The notes under the pieces: model-generated
Database searches by the model: none
The model's input: the letters and a program-made list of their open reading frames with translations, nothing else
What the model was told of the DNA's origin: nothing
Shown here: positions 39,829 through 49,240 of the stretch, in pieces
Layout of the letters: every line of letters starts with the position of its first letter
Position numbering within the stretch: position 1 is the first letter of the stretch
NCBI GenBank assembly: GCA_029261815.1
Contig: JAJDAQ010000070.1
Coordinates: 21,902-85,901 of the forward strand
DNA length: 64,000 nucleotides
Source: Deltaproteobacteria bacterium
GTDB lineage: Bacteria > Myxococcota_A > UBA9160 > UBA6930
Direction: 5' to 3'
Translations under genes and position numbers: made by a program

Positions 39829-41000
39829 TTCGCAACGCACTGCTCGGACTCGTCGTGGTCGCGATCGCGGCACTCTTCTTGATCGTCCCGGGACAGATCG
39901 ATCAGAACATGAACCGCGTCGTCGGTTCGCCGCCCGTCGTTTCTGCACGCGCATCCGCGCTCTACGAACGGCTGGACGTGGTGGACCTTCACGCGGATCC
40001 GCTGCTCTGGGACCGGGATCTGCTCGAGCGTCAGGGCCACGGCCAGGTCGATCTGCGGCGGCTGGTTCGGGGTCGCGTGCGACTGCAGGTGTTCGGCATC
40101 GTGACCCAGTCGCCGAGTGGGCAGAACTACGAGCGAACGGACGGACGTGACTTCGATGTCATTACGGCGCTCGCCATCATCCAGCGCTGGCCGCTCGCGA
40201 CCTGGACCAGCCGCTTCGCGCGGGCAGACTTCCAGGCGCGAAAGCTCCACGACGCGGCTGAACGTTCGGCGGGATCGCCTGACGGAGAACTCGCCGTCAT
40301 CCGGACGCGGGCTGATCTCTCCAAGCTGCTGGCCGACCGCGACCAGACGCCGCGCCGCGTGGGTGCGTTGTTGGGCCTCGAGGGAATGCACGCGCTCGAC
40401 GGCGACCTCGCCAACGTCGACGCATTGTTCGAGGCCGGAGTCCGCATGATGGCTCCGACCCACTTCTTCGACAATGCGGTTGGAGGGTCGTCGGCCGGCA
40501 TCGAGAAGTACGGCCTGACCGACTTCGGCCGGCGTGCCGTGCTGCGGGCGCAGGAGCTCGGCGTTGTTCTCGACGTCGCACATGCATCTCCGGCCACGCT
40601 TGATGATGTGGTGACGTTGTCCAAAGCCCCGGTCGTGGTTTCACATACCGGGGTTCAGGCGACGTGCCCGGGCCCGCGCAACTTGTCGGACGCACAGGTG
40701 CGCGCCGTTGCCCGAACGCGGGGTGTGGTCGGAATCGGCTACTGGGCAGGCGCGGTCTGCGGTACGGCGCCCGCGGATATCGCGCGCGCGATCGTTCACG
40801 TTCGCGACCTGGTGGGGGCGCGCCACGTGGCGTTGGGCAGCGATTTCGACGGATCCGTCACCACTTCGTTCGACACCCGCCATCTGGCCGGGATCGTCGA
40901 TGCGCTCCTCGACAATGGCCTCAGTGAAGACGAGATCCGCGGTGTCATGGGGATGAACGCGCTTCGCGTGCTCAGGTTTGCGCTTCCGGAAGGGGAGTGA
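39825..41000 (+). CDS. membrane dipeptidase (peptidase M19)
   Basis: ATG 39825 overlaps the upstream stop by 4 nt. The 391-residue protein begins with a hydrophobic segment (ALLGLVVVAIAALFLIV), so it is exported or membrane-anchored. M19 metal ligands are visible: VVDLHADPLLWD (His-x-Asp), ALLGLEGMHAL (bridging Glu), LDVAHASPATLDDV (His), VVSHTGVQA (His) and ALGSDFDGSV (Asp). It hydrolyses dipeptides with D-residues or related dehydropeptides at the periplasmic side. Confidence 0.9.
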   Translation: MIRNALLGLVVVAIAALFLIVPGQIDQNMNRVVGSPPVVSARASALYERLDVVDLHADPLLWDRDLLERQGHGQVDLRRLVRGRVRLQVFGIVTQSPSGQNYERTDGRDFDVITALAIIQRWPLATWTSRFARADFQARKLHDAAERSAGSPDGELAVIRTRADLSKLLADRDQTPRRVGALLGLEGMHALDGDLANVDALFEAGVRMMAPTHFFDNAVGGSSAGIEKYGLTDFGRRAVLRAQELGVVLDVAHASPATLDDVVTLSKAPVVVSHTGVQATCPGPRNLSDAQVRAVARTRGVVGIGYWAGAVCGTAPADIARAIVHVRDLVGARHVALGSDFDGSVTTSFDTRHLAGIVDALLDNGLSEDEIRGVMGMNALRVLRFALPEGE

Positions 41001-41063
41001 GCGGGGCCGCGCCCCGGGCCCCAGGTCGCGCTAGTTTTCAGCCTCGCTGCTTCGGAGAACCGC

Positions 41064-41888
41064 ATGCCCCAGACCCAGATGGAAGTCGCCCCGATCGCGG
41101 GAGCGCTTGGTGCCGAGATCCACGGCGTCTCCCTTGCCAACGTCGATGACGCGACATTCGAGGCGATCCATGATGCGTTTCTCGCGCATCAGGTGATCTT
41201 CTTTCGCGATCAAGAGATGTCCATCGACGAACACAAGGCGTTCGCGTCGCGGTTCGGCGAGTTGCACGTGCACGCGGTTCTCCAACAAATGGCCGATCAG
41301 GGCCATCCCGAAGTCGTCGTGCTCGAGAGCGATGCCAAGCGGCCGTTCGTGGCCGCGCGTTGGCACAGCGACGTGACGTTCGAGGAGTTTCCGCCCTTGG
41401 GATCGGTCCTGCGAGGTCGGGTCGTGCCCGACAGTGGGGGCGACACGATGTGGGCGTCGATGTACGCGGCCTACGACGGCCTTTCCGACGCGATGCAAGG
41501 CCTACTGTCCGGACTCGAGGCTTTGCACGACGGGGGAGGCTTCAAGGCCATTGCCACGAAGGCCCAGAAGGCGGATCTCGAATCGCGGCAGACGGCACGG
41601 CACCCGGTCGTCCGTACGCACCCGGAGACCGGCCGAAAAGCGCTCTACGTGAACGCGACGTTTACCAAGCGGATCGTGGGCATGAAGCCGGCAGAAAGCG
41701 ACGCGCTTCTCGGGTTCCTGTTTCAACACATCGAGAATCCCGACTATCACTGCCGTTTCCGCTGGCGAACGAATTCGGTCGCGATGTGGGACAACCGCTG
41801 CACGCAGCACCGGGTGGTCCAGGACAACCTCGCGGCGCATCGCCGGATGGAACGGATCACGATCATCGGCGATCGGCCCGTCGCGTGA
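41064..41888 (+). CDS. TauD/TfdA-family dioxygenase
   Basis: The 274-residue protein is an Fe(II)/2-oxoglutarate dioxygenase of the TauD group. The iron ligands are visible as WHSDVTF (His and Asp, about residues 98-100) and QHRVVQD (His, about residue 251), with the 2-oxoglutarate-binding Arg following in AHRRMERITI. The start GALGAEIHGVSL is typical. It hydroxylates a small acid or sulfonate; the substrate is unknown because no transporter or sulfonate gene is adjacent. Confidence 0.88.
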   Translation: MPQTQMEVAPIAGALGAEIHGVSLANVDDATFEAIHDAFLAHQVIFFRDQEMSIDEHKAFASRFGELHVHAVLQQMADQGHPEVVVLESDAKRPFVAARWHSDVTFEEFPPLGSVLRGRVVPDSGGDTMWASMYAAYDGLSDAMQGLLSGLEALHDGGGFKAIATKAQKADLESRQTARHPVVRTHPETGRKALYVNATFTKRIVGMKPAESDALLGFLFQHIENPDYHCRFRWRTNSVAMWDNRCTQHRVVQDNLAAHRRMERITIIGDRPVA

Positions 41889-41916
41889 TCTCGCGAGCTT
41901 CCGATCGGATCTGGCG

Positions 41917-42450
41917 CTAGCCCGCGTAGTCGATGGCTTTGTAGACGGTCTGCTTGGCGGGCGGCTTGCTGAATGCAGGCGCCGGATCGGCCAGGAGGAC
42001 CAACGCTTCCGCGCGATCCGCAGCCGTGAAGTCCTGGGTCAACGTGCAGAACTCGACCATGATGCCGTTCGGGTCCTCGGTGTAGACCGACACGCACCAG
42101 TTGTGGTCGATCTCGAGGACATCGAGCCCGGTCGCGAGCCAACGGTCGCGCCGGCGCGCCAGGTCATCGAGGTCGTCGGCCGAGAATGCGAGGTGGTTCA
42201 CACCGGGCGGAAGTCCCTGACCTCGAGAAATATCAGCGCTCCAGTCATCGCCGAGTTCTTCATCGTGCAAATCCCAGAACGCGATCAACTGATCGCGAGC
42301 CGAACCCGTCGAGTAGAACAGGTGCTTGGCCCACCCCGATCCGATGTGGGCAATTTCGACCTTCACCAGTTCGAAACCCATCGCGTCGGTGTAGAAGCGA
42401 TGGGTCGCCTCCGCATCCTTGGTCGCGAACGCAAGATGGTGAACGCCCAT
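41917..42450 (-). CDS. VOC-superfamily (glyoxalase-like) protein
   Basis: ATG 42450 is preceded by AGAGGAG. The 177-residue protein contains one full paired VOC module: VHHLAFATKDAEATHRFYTDAMGFELV (residues 3-29), VNHLAFSADDLDDLARRRDRWLATGLDVLE (about 85-115) and a terminal VSVYTEDPNGIMVEFC. Two His and Glu positions fit a metal-binding glyoxalase/dioxygenase site. The C-terminal 30 residues are an extra tail. The exact reaction cannot be read from the sequence. Confidence 0.82.
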   Translation of the reverse strand: MGVHHLAFATKDAEATHRFYTDAMGFELVKVEIAHIGSGWAKHLFYSTGSARDQLIAFWDLHDEELGDDWSADISRGQGLPPGVNHLAFSADDLDDLARRRDRWLATGLDVLEIDHNWCVSVYTEDPNGIMVEFCTLTQDFTAADRAEALVLLADPAPAFSKPPAKQTVYKAIDYAG

Positions 42451-42754
42451 ATGATGGCTCTCCTCTGGTACGCGCCGCAGCGCGTGGCCGGAGTGTACCC
42501 CGCCGCCGGCGGCTACCGACGGTGGACACGGTCCCCGCAGGGGCGCCTGCTGCCGCTGTGTCGCGCCCTGGTTGCGTATCACGACGAGAAAAGTGCTGTC
42601 TACCGCAGATGCGAGCCTTTCTATTGCAACAAAACCAAGCGCCAGCGCCACGTACATGACAGAATCCAACCGTTGGACACGCAGCCCCCAGGTGGGGGGA
42701 TGGTTCTGCAATCGCGGTTCACCCACTGTTCGTTCGACCCCCGGAGAAAATCCC
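42451..42754. other. 304-nt gap without a gene
   Basis: The divergent space between the VOC gene and the PEP-CTERM gene holds no convincing frame on either strand. Promoters for both genes are expected here, but I cannot assign boxes with confidence. Confidence 0.4.
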
Positions 42755-42979
42755 ATGGCCTCCCTTCGCATCCGCACTGCCCGCATTCTTTTGGTCGGGA
42801 TCCTCGCCCTGTCGAGCTTTGGGCTGATGGGTCTTTCCAAGCCGCCGGCTCCGCCGAGCGTTGGCACGCCGCCCCCGGGACCGGCTCCCGCAGTTCCGGA
42901 GCCGACCGGCTTCCTGGTCTTTGCGCTCGGCGCTGGTGCGGTTGGCATCGCGCTGCATCGCCGCAACCGCAACTCGTAG
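42755..42979 (+). CDS. small PEP-CTERM sorting-domain protein
   Basis: ATG 42755 follows CCGGAGAAAA. The 74-residue product has a signal peptide (ARILLVGILALSSFGLMGLS), a short proline-rich middle (KPPAPPSVGTPPPGPAPA) and a C-terminal VPEPTGFLVFALGAGAVGIALHRRNRNS. The Pro-Glu-Pro motif, following hydrophobic helix and arginine-rich end are the PEP-CTERM signal recognised by exosortase. The mature protein between the two signals is only about 20 residues, so it may be a tiny surface or matrix peptide. No exosortase gene is in the window. Confidence 0.8.
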   Translation: MASLRIRTARILLVGILALSSFGLMGLSKPPAPPSVGTPPPGPAPAVPEPTGFLVFALGAGAVGIALHRRNRNS

Positions 42980-43024
42980 CTGCGAGGCGCCGAGGGGCGC
43001 GACGCAGTCTGCGAATCGCGTGAC

Positions 43025-43047
43025 CGAACGAGCGCAACGCTCTTTCG
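43025..43047 (+). terminator. possible hairpin terminator after PEP-CTERM gene
   Basis: GAGCG (43030-43034) pairs with CGCTC (43038-43042) around a 3-nt loop, extended by CGAA/TTCG after a C-T mismatch; a short T-run (TTT) is part of the right arm. It is 46 nt after the PEP-CTERM stop. Confidence 0.4.
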
Positions 43048-43094
43048 TGTAGCGGGTTGACCGCGCGTGCGACACACCGCACGCTTGGGTCGGC

Positions 43095-44444
43095 ATGGCC
43101 GAACCGAACCGCATCCACACGGCTACCCGTCCGCCTGAGTTCGGCACCGGCTACCAACGCTACGCGCTCTCCTTGTTGTTGTTGGTCTACGTCTTCAATT
43201 TCGTGGACCGCCAGATTGTCACGATCTTGCTCGAGGCGATTCGCGAAGAGTTTGATCTGAGCGACACGCAGCTCGCCTTCTTCGGAGGCACGAGCTTCGC
43301 GCTCTTCTACTCCACGCTCGGGATTCCGATCGCGCGTTGGGCTGACCGGGGGAAGCGGCGCGACATCATCGTGATTGCACTCACGATCTGGAGCGCGATG
43401 ACCGCGTTCCAGGCGACGGCCAAATCGTTTGCGGTGCTTGCGGTCGCGCGGATTGGCGTCGGCGTTGGCGAGGCGGGCTGCAGTCCGCCCGCCCATTCGA
43501 TGATCGCCGACTACTTCGGTCCCGAGCGGCGTGCGACGGCGCTGGGCTTCTACGCGATGGGGATCCCGATCGGGAGCGCGATTGGTCTGATCCTCGGTGG
43601 CTGGGTCCGGGAGAACTTCGGGTGGCGCGAAGCGTTCCTGATCGTCGGTCTTCCGGGACTCCTGTTGGCCATCCTGGTCAAGGCCACACTGAAAGAGCCC
43701 ACGCGCGGCTACTACGATCGGCCGGCCGATCTCCCAGAGCCGGACGTGACGGACACCCCCGAGACGGCGGACGAACCGGCGCCCAGCATCCGCGAAGTCG
43801 GCAGGTTCCTGTTCGCTCGTCGGGCGTTCATGCACCTCGCGTTCGCGGGCGCGCTCCACGCCTTCTACGGCTACGGGGCGGCGACCTTCGTCGGGTCATT
43901 CTTCGAGCGGATTCACGGCTTCGAGCCGGCCGAACTCGGCCTCTGGCTGGGCCTGATCTCCTTGACGACCGGTGTCGCAGGCACGTTCCTGGGTGGGTAC
44001 GTGGCGGACCGCATCTCGACCCGCGACGTCCGCTGGTACGCGTGGTTGCCCGGCATCGCGACCGCCGCAGCCGTTCCCTTCGTCTTCCTCTACTACCTCT
44101 GGCCCGATCGCTACGTCGCCCTGGCGATCGGAATGGCGCCGTCCCTGTTAGGCGGCATGTACCTGGGCCCGACATTCGCGATCACCCAGGCGATGGTGCC
44201 GGCCAAGATGCGCGCGCAGGCTTCCGCGGTCCTGCTGCTGATCTTGAACCTGATCGGTCTCGGATTGGGGCCGCAGTTCGTGGGCGTGGTGTCGGATCTG
44301 TTGAAGCCCGAGTTCGGCGACGAGTCCGTTCGCTGGGCGCTGCTGAGCACGGTCGCTGGCGGCGCGATCTGGGCGACCGTGCACTATGCGCTCGGTGCGC
44401 GCACGCTCGCACAAGACCTCGAGGCGAAGGAAACGCTCCTGTGA
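43095..44444 (+). CDS. MFS transporter, spinster type
   Basis: The 449-residue protein has 12 membrane helices and the pattern of bacterial spinster-like MFS: FNFVDRQIVTILLEAIREEFDLSDTQLAFFGGTSFALFY, the loop 2-3 motif GIPIARWADRGKRRDII, and ARIGVGVGEAGCSPPAHSMIADYF. A related protein is encoded at 60332. Such transporters move lipids or small organic acids; substrate unknown. Its stop overlaps the GTG of the MscS gene (GTGA), which in turn overlaps a phosphotransferase gene, so the three genes form one operon. Confidence 0.85.
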   Translation: MAEPNRIHTATRPPEFGTGYQRYALSLLLLVYVFNFVDRQIVTILLEAIREEFDLSDTQLAFFGGTSFALFYSTLGIPIARWADRGKRRDIIVIALTIWSAMTAFQATAKSFAVLAVARIGVGVGEAGCSPPAHSMIADYFGPERRATALGFYAMGIPIGSAIGLILGGWVRENFGWREAFLIVGLPGLLLAILVKATLKEPTRGYYDRPADLPEPDVTDTPETADEPAPSIREVGRFLFARRAFMHLAFAGALHAFYGYGAATFVGSFFERIHGFEPAELGLWLGLISLTTGVAGTFLGGYVADRISTRDVRWYAWLPGIATAAAVPFVFLYYLWPDRYVALAIGMAPSLLGGMYLGPTFAITQAMVPAKMRAQASAVLLLILNLIGLGLGPQFVGVVSDLLKPEFGDESVRWALLSTVAGGAIWATVHYALGARTLAQDLEAKETLL

Positions 44445-46351
44445 GGCCGAGCCGAACCGTGCAGCGCATCGCGCTACGCATCCTCCTCTGCCTGGGGATG
44501 TGCTCGCCCGCTGTCGCCATTGCCCAGGGGCTTCCGACTTCGCTCGAGGCGCCTGAGGCGGCGGCCACGGCCGCAGCGGAAGTGGAAGTGTCCACCGGGC
44601 TGCACCGGCTCACCAGTCCGCAGACAACGATGCACACCTTCCTGACCGCGATGAGCGAGCTTTGGTCGCGGCCGGGCGCTTGGGAGGAAGCCGTTGCCTG
44701 CCTGGATCTGACCCGCACCGACCCGGAGGTGCACCGGGAGCGGGCGCGCCAGCTCTACGGTGTGCTGAATCGTGTGGCCCTGGTGGATGTGACGTCCCTG
44801 CCGGACGATGCCGACGAACGCTCGCTTGAGCAGGTGCGGTACTTCCCGGATCCTTCCCGGGATCGCGCGTTGCTGCGGCGCGTGGGGGTTCCAGCCGGTG
44901 AGCTCGTGCTCGCAAAGGGAAGCGACGGTGGCTGGCGCTTCAGTGCCCGCACCGTCGCGACGCTGCCTGCACTCGCCGCGCAACTGGAGGACGAACCGCT
45001 CGTCGCGGGCGAAGAGATTCTCACGGTCTCGGACTGGCTCGAATCGCGCCTCCCGCGGGACCTCGTCGACAACACGTTCCTGGCGGTCAAGTACTGGGCC
45101 TGGCTGGCGATCTTCGCCGTCATCGTGCTGGGGCTACTCGTCGACCTGCTGGCGCGTGCGTTGGTGCGGAATGTCTCGCATCGCTTCGCCGGCAAGACCG
45201 GTGGCGAAGAAGACCCCGAGGAACTCCGCCGGGCGCTCCGGCCGGTGGGGTGGACCGCGGCCGCCATCGTCTGGCTGTTGCCCATCGGCATTCTCGATCT
45301 CGATCCCGCGATCGAGACGATTCTCGGCGGCGCCCTCAAGCTCTTCCTCGTGCTGATGGCCACGCTCTCGGCCTGGCGCGTGATCGACCTGGCTTCATCG
45401 ATCCTGGTCGTCTACGCAGAGCGGACGGAGAGCCGGGTCGACGACATCCTCGTGCCGCTGGTTTCGAGAGCGATCAAGCTGTTCGTACTGACCATGGGCG
45501 TCGTCTATGGGGCCGATGCCCTCGATCTTCCGATCGCGCCACTTCTGGCGTCGTTGACGGTGGCCGGTGTCGGCTTTTCGTTCGCGGCCAAGGACACGGT
45601 CGAGAACTTCTTCGGGTCGGTGGCGGTCGTCCTCGATCGCCCGTTCGATATTGGCGACTGGGTCGTGATTGATGGGACGGAGGGGATCGTCGAGCGCGTC
45701 GGGTTCCGATCGACCCGCGTTCGGACGTTCTATAACTCGCAGATCACGGTTCCGAACTCGAACCTGGTTCGCGCCGTCGTCGACAACTATGGACGTCGGC
45801 AGTACCGCCGTTGGAAGACGACGCTGGCCCTTCAGTACGACACGACACCCGAGAAGCTCGTGGCTTTCACCGAAGGCGTGCGAGAGCTGATTCGCCTGCA
45901 CCCGTTCACACGGAAGGACTACTTCCAGGTCTGGTGCAACGAGTTCGGTGCCTCCAGTCTCGACATCATGCTCTACATGTTCTTCGAGGTGCCGGACTGG
46001 AACACAGAGCTGCGGGAGCGTGAGCGACTGTTCATCGACATCGTGCGACTGGCTGACCAACTGGGCGTGTCGTTCGCGTATCCGACGCAAACGGTTCACG
46101 TCCAGCCCGTCGCTGCGCCGGAAGCACCCGCGGCTCCCCCAGTCCAGGACACCGAGAGCCTGGCCGCGCGCGCGGGTGTCGCAGCCGGTCGTGCGATCGT
46201 GCGCGAGCAGCCATGGCGACGGCAGAAGCCGGGTCCCGTGGTATTCGAGACCAGCCCGGGTGTCGGCTTCGAACACGACGCTGCAGGGAACCCGGTGGAG
46301 CCTTCCGCGAGTGGCGCCGAGGCTGCGCCGAGCGACGAGGAGACGCCGTGA
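44441..46351 (+). CDS. MscS-family mechanosensitive channel
   Basis: GTG 44441 gives 636 residues: signal peptide (ALRILLCLGMCSPAVAIAQG), a long periplasmic domain of about 200 residues, about four membrane helices between residues 215 and 370, and the MscS core. That core has the pore helix region APLLASLTVAGVGFSFAAKDTVENFFGSVAVVLDRPFDIGDWVVI followed by the beta domain VPNSNLVRAVVDNY. A 100-residue proline/alanine-rich C-terminal tail follows. It should release solutes on membrane tension. It is the middle gene of the MFS-MscS-phosphotransferase operon. Confidence 0.85.
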   Translation: MRPSRTVQRIALRILLCLGMCSPAVAIAQGLPTSLEAPEAAATAAAEVEVSTGLHRLTSPQTTMHTFLTAMSELWSRPGAWEEAVACLDLTRTDPEVHRERARQLYGVLNRVALVDVTSLPDDADERSLEQVRYFPDPSRDRALLRRVGVPAGELVLAKGSDGGWRFSARTVATLPALAAQLEDEPLVAGEEILTVSDWLESRLPRDLVDNTFLAVKYWAWLAIFAVIVLGLLVDLLARALVRNVSHRFAGKTGGEEDPEELRRALRPVGWTAAAIVWLLPIGILDLDPAIETILGGALKLFLVLMATLSAWRVIDLASSILVVYAERTESRVDDILVPLVSRAIKLFVLTMGVVYGADALDLPIAPLLASLTVAGVGFSFAAKDTVENFFGSVAVVLDRPFDIGDWVVIDGTEGIVERVGFRSTRVRTFYNSQITVPNSNLVRAVVDNYGRRQYRRWKTTLALQYDTTPEKLVAFTEGVRELIRLHPFTRKDYFQVWCNEFGASSLDIMLYMFFEVPDWNTELRERERLFIDIVRLADQLGVSFAYPTQTVHVQPVAAPEAPAAPPVQDTESLAARAGVAAGRAIVREQPWRRQKPGPVVFETSPGVGFEHDAAGNPVEPSASGAEAAPSDEETP

Positions 46352-47454
46352 CGGAACCCGAAATCTCCACGGTCCGAACGAGCCGTGACGATGTGGCGCT
46401 GCGCGAACGGCTCCAATCCTGGCTTGCGCGCCAGCTTCCGGCGTCGGCAGAACCCTCCGTGTCCGAGCTCTCGAGCCCCTCAGGGTCTGGGATGTCGAGC
46501 GAGACGCTGCTATTCGATGCAACCTGGTCGCGAGGAGAGGGCGGGGGCTCGTTCGTTGCGCGAATGGCGCCCGCGGATGCCGACCTGCCGACGTTTCCGA
46601 GTTACGACCTTTCGATGCAGGCGCGGGTATTGAAGCTCGTGGGTGAATGCGGTGTCCCCGTACCCGCTGTTCAGTGGGTCGAGATGGACCCCGAGCCGCT
46701 AGGCGCGCCGTTCTTCGTGATGGAGCGGCTCGAAGGGCGGGTTCCGCCCGACGTCCCCCCGTATGTCCTGAGCGGCTGGGTCGCTGAAGCCACCGAAGCG
46801 GAGCGGCGGACGCTCCAGAACGAAACGATCGCCACGATCGCGGCGATCCATGCCATCGATCCTGAAGCCCATGATGTGTCCTTCCTCGAGCTCCCGGTCG
46901 CCGGGGACACTCCACTTCGTCGCCACGTCCAGAACCAGCGCGACTACTACGCCTGGGCGGCAGGAAGCGAGCCGTCTGGCCTGATCGATCGGGCCTTCGA
47001 AGCCCTGGAGAAGGACTGGCCCGAGGAAACGAGCTGTGTCGTGAGTTGGGGGGACTCGCGCATCGGCAATGTGATGTACGAGGGCTTTCGGCCCGTCGCG
47101 ATCCTCGATTGGGAAATGGCCGCGCTCGGGCCGCGGGAACTTGACCTCGGCTGGCTCGCCTTCATGCACACGTTCTTCCAGAAGATCTTCGAAGGGATGG
47201 GAGTCCCCGGCCTCCCCGACTTCCTTCGCGCGGAAGACGTGGCGGCCGAGTACGCCCGTATTACGGGCTGCGAGGTCCCGGACCTTCGTTGGTACGAGAC
47301 GTATGCGGCAGTTCGCCACGCCATCATCATGACGCGCATGAGTGAACGCATGGCCCACTTTGGTCAGGGCGAACGCGCCAGCGATCCAGACGACCGGTTT
47401 CCGCACCGTGCGACGCTGGAAGCCATGCTCGACGGGTCGCACTGGGGGGGCTGA
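46348..47454 (+). CDS. phosphotransferase-family protein (APH-like)
   Basis: GTG 46348 overlaps the MscS stop by 4 nt. The 368-residue protein is of the aminoglycoside-phosphotransferase/choline-kinase fold, in the branch usually found near acyl-CoA dehydrogenases: PFFVMERLEGRVPPDVPPY, SWGDSRIGNVMYE (catalytic HGD-xxxxN replaced by WGDSRIGN) and PVAILDWEMAALGPRELDLGWL (metal-binding DWE). The catalytic Asp and Asn are retained. The substrate is unknown; an acyl-CoA or hydroxyl-lipid substrate is only suggested by context. Confidence 0.8.
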   Translation: MTEPEISTVRTSRDDVALRERLQSWLARQLPASAEPSVSELSSPSGSGMSSETLLFDATWSRGEGGGSFVARMAPADADLPTFPSYDLSMQARVLKLVGECGVPVPAVQWVEMDPEPLGAPFFVMERLEGRVPPDVPPYVLSGWVAEATEAERRTLQNETIATIAAIHAIDPEAHDVSFLELPVAGDTPLRRHVQNQRDYYAWAAGSEPSGLIDRAFEALEKDWPEETSCVVSWGDSRIGNVMYEGFRPVAILDWEMAALGPRELDLGWLAFMHTFFQKIFEGMGVPGLPDFLRAEDVAAEYARITGCEVPDLRWYETYAAVRHAIIMTRMSERMAHFGQGERASDPDDRFPHRATLEAMLDGSHWGG

Positions 47455-47508
47455 TGCCCCGTGCGCTCTCGGATCCTTGCTGGGGTTTCCAATCGGGCCA
47501 AGTCGGTG

Positions 47509-47925
47509 CTACGCGCGCGGACGAAAGTGCACCAACGTGATCCCGTCGACGTCTTCGAACGCGGGCTCCACGGGCATGCCGATCGCCACGTCGTCGACCG
47601 AGACATCGACGAGACGCGCCGTGATCCGCGGACCGTTCGCCAACTCGACGATGGCGATCGCGAAGGGCGCGTATTCCCTGAGCGCCGGGACATGGCCAAC
47701 CCGATCGATCGTGAAGGAGTGCACTTCGCCTTCGCCGGAGCAGGTTTCCCAGGCCCAGTCGTCCCCCAGGCAGTGGGGGCAGCGGCTTCGTGGGTAGTAG
47801 AAGAAGCCATCGCGGGGGCAGCGCTGCAGGGCCAGTCGGTGTTCTCGCGCTGCGTCGAAAAACGGCTGCGTCGTGGGGTTGGGCAAGGGAAGCGGTCGAC
47901 CGCTTTCGGTGTGACGAAGGCCCAT
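47509..47925 (-). CDS. DUF35 OB-fold protein with altered zinc ribbon
   Basis: The 138-residue protein has an N-terminal rubredoxin-like zinc ribbon and a C-terminal OB fold (GEVHSFTIDRVGHVPALREYAPFAIAIVEL). The ribbon reads ALQRCPRDGFFYYPRSRCPHC, so the second cysteine of the first pair is an Asp and only three Cys are available. DUF35 proteins partner thiolase-like enzymes in acyl-CoA retro-aldol or thiolase reactions. It starts 2 nt after the stop codon of the thiolase-like gene, as expected for such a pair. Confidence 0.8.
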   Translation of the reverse strand: MGLRHTESGRPLPLPNPTTQPFFDAAREHRLALQRCPRDGFFYYPRSRCPHCLGDDWAWETCSGEGEVHSFTIDRVGHVPALREYAPFAIAIVELANGPRITARLVDVSVDDVAIGMPVEPAFEDVDGITLVHFRPRA

Positions 47926-47927
47926 GT

Positions 47928-49121
47928 CTATGCGCCCTCGAAGATCAGTGCGACCTGCTCGGCCATCATCCCGCCGGTTCCATTGACGTAGGCGACGTCG
48001 GCTTTGCCGAGTTGTCTGTCGCCGGCACGGCCCATCAGTTGGCGGACGGCCTCGGTGGCGTGTCCCATCCCCCCGGCGGTCCCTGCCTGACCCATGCCGA
48101 GCTGGCCGCCGTGCGTATTGAGGGGCCAGTCGCCGTCCCAGCGAAGACTGCGCTCTGAAACGAAGGCTTCGCCCTCGCCTTTGCCGCAGAAGCCGGCGTT
48201 CTCGATGGTGACCAGGACCGTGATCGTGAAGCAGTCGTACATCGACGCCATGTCGACAGCGGAACGCTCAGTGCCCGCCATCTTGAAGGCGCGGTCGGCC
48301 GCGACCCGAATCGGGTTGTCGAGCAGATCCGGCGCGTAGGTGATGCTCTTGTGCGTGCAGTGCTCGCCGAAACCAGAAACGTACACCGGGCGGTGTCGCG
48401 CGCGCTTGGCACGTTCTGGCGTCGTTACGAGCACGGCCGCACCGCCGAAGCACGGCATCACGATTTCGAGCAGCTTGAGCGGGTCGCACACATAACGCGA
48501 GTTCATTACGTCATCGATCGTGATCGGCTTCCCATGAAAGATGGCGTCCGGGTTCCGCTGAGCGTTGTCCCGTTCTTCGACCGCGATCTTGGCCAGGGTC
48601 TCTTCGCGCAGTCCGTACCGGTCCATGTAGCGCTGCGCGACCATGGCGAAGCTAGGCGTCGCGGCTACGAGGCCTTCGGGAATCTCGAACTGGCCTTGGG
48701 GGGATCCCCAAGCGTCACCCCCGAGGTAGATCGGGAAATCCATCTTTCGTGGACCGTCGCCATCGGGTCGCGGCGGAATCACGGAAGGGCAGAGCACCAG
48801 GCAGGTCTCGCAGGCGCCGACTTCGATCGCGGCGGCGGCGCGCCAGATCATCCCGCAGGCGGTCGCGCCACCCAGGTCCACGATCTCGGCGAAGTTCGTC
48901 TTGAGGCCCAGGTACTCGGCCGCCGCAGACGGCCCGAACATCGGCGACTCGTAGACACTGGAGACGACGAGTCCATCGACCTCGGCCTTGTCGACGCCGG
49001 CGTCGGCGAGAACCTCGGCGGCAAGTCGGGCGTGGGCCTCGAGGCTGAACATCGGCTCGTCCCAGACGCGCTGGGGAGCCCATTCGCTGAGGCCGACGAT
49101 CGCGGCGCGCTTCTTTCCCAT
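47928..49121 (-). CDS. thiolase-like (lipid-transfer type) protein
   Basis: ATG 49121 is preceded by AAGGAGC. The 397-residue protein has a thiolase fold: KKRAAIVGLSEW at the start, GLKTNFAEIVDLGGATACGMIWRAAAAIEVGACETCLVL (about 72-110), and a C-terminal GGQLGMGQAGTAGGMGHATEAVRQL with NGTGGMMAEQVALIF. The usual catalytic Cys environment is replaced, placing it with SCP2/DitF/ChsH-type thiolase-like proteins that work with DUF35 subunits, for instance in side-chain cleavage of steroids. The adjacent DUF35 gene supports that assignment. Confidence 0.85.
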   Translation of the reverse strand: MGKKRAAIVGLSEWAPQRVWDEPMFSLEAHARLAAEVLADAGVDKAEVDGLVVSSVYESPMFGPSAAAEYLGLKTNFAEIVDLGGATACGMIWRAAAAIEVGACETCLVLCPSVIPPRPDGDGPRKMDFPIYLGGDAWGSPQGQFEIPEGLVAATPSFAMVAQRYMDRYGLREETLAKIAVEERDNAQRNPDAIFHGKPITIDDVMNSRYVCDPLKLLEIVMPCFGGAAVLVTTPERAKRARHRPVYVSGFGEHCTHKSITYAPDLLDNPIRVAADRAFKMAGTERSAVDMASMYDCFTITVLVTIENAGFCGKGEGEAFVSERSLRWDGDWPLNTHGGQLGMGQAGTAGGMGHATEAVRQLMGRAGDRQLGKADVAYVNGTGGMMAEQVALIFEGA

Positions 49122-49240
49122 GGGGTTCCGCTCCTTGGGTGCAGGGTTCCGCCTCGAGGCGGCGGGGATCAGTTGAACGCTGGAATGACGCAGCGACCCC
49201 GGACGGTGGCACAGGCATCGCGCGTGGACGAGGCCCGGGC

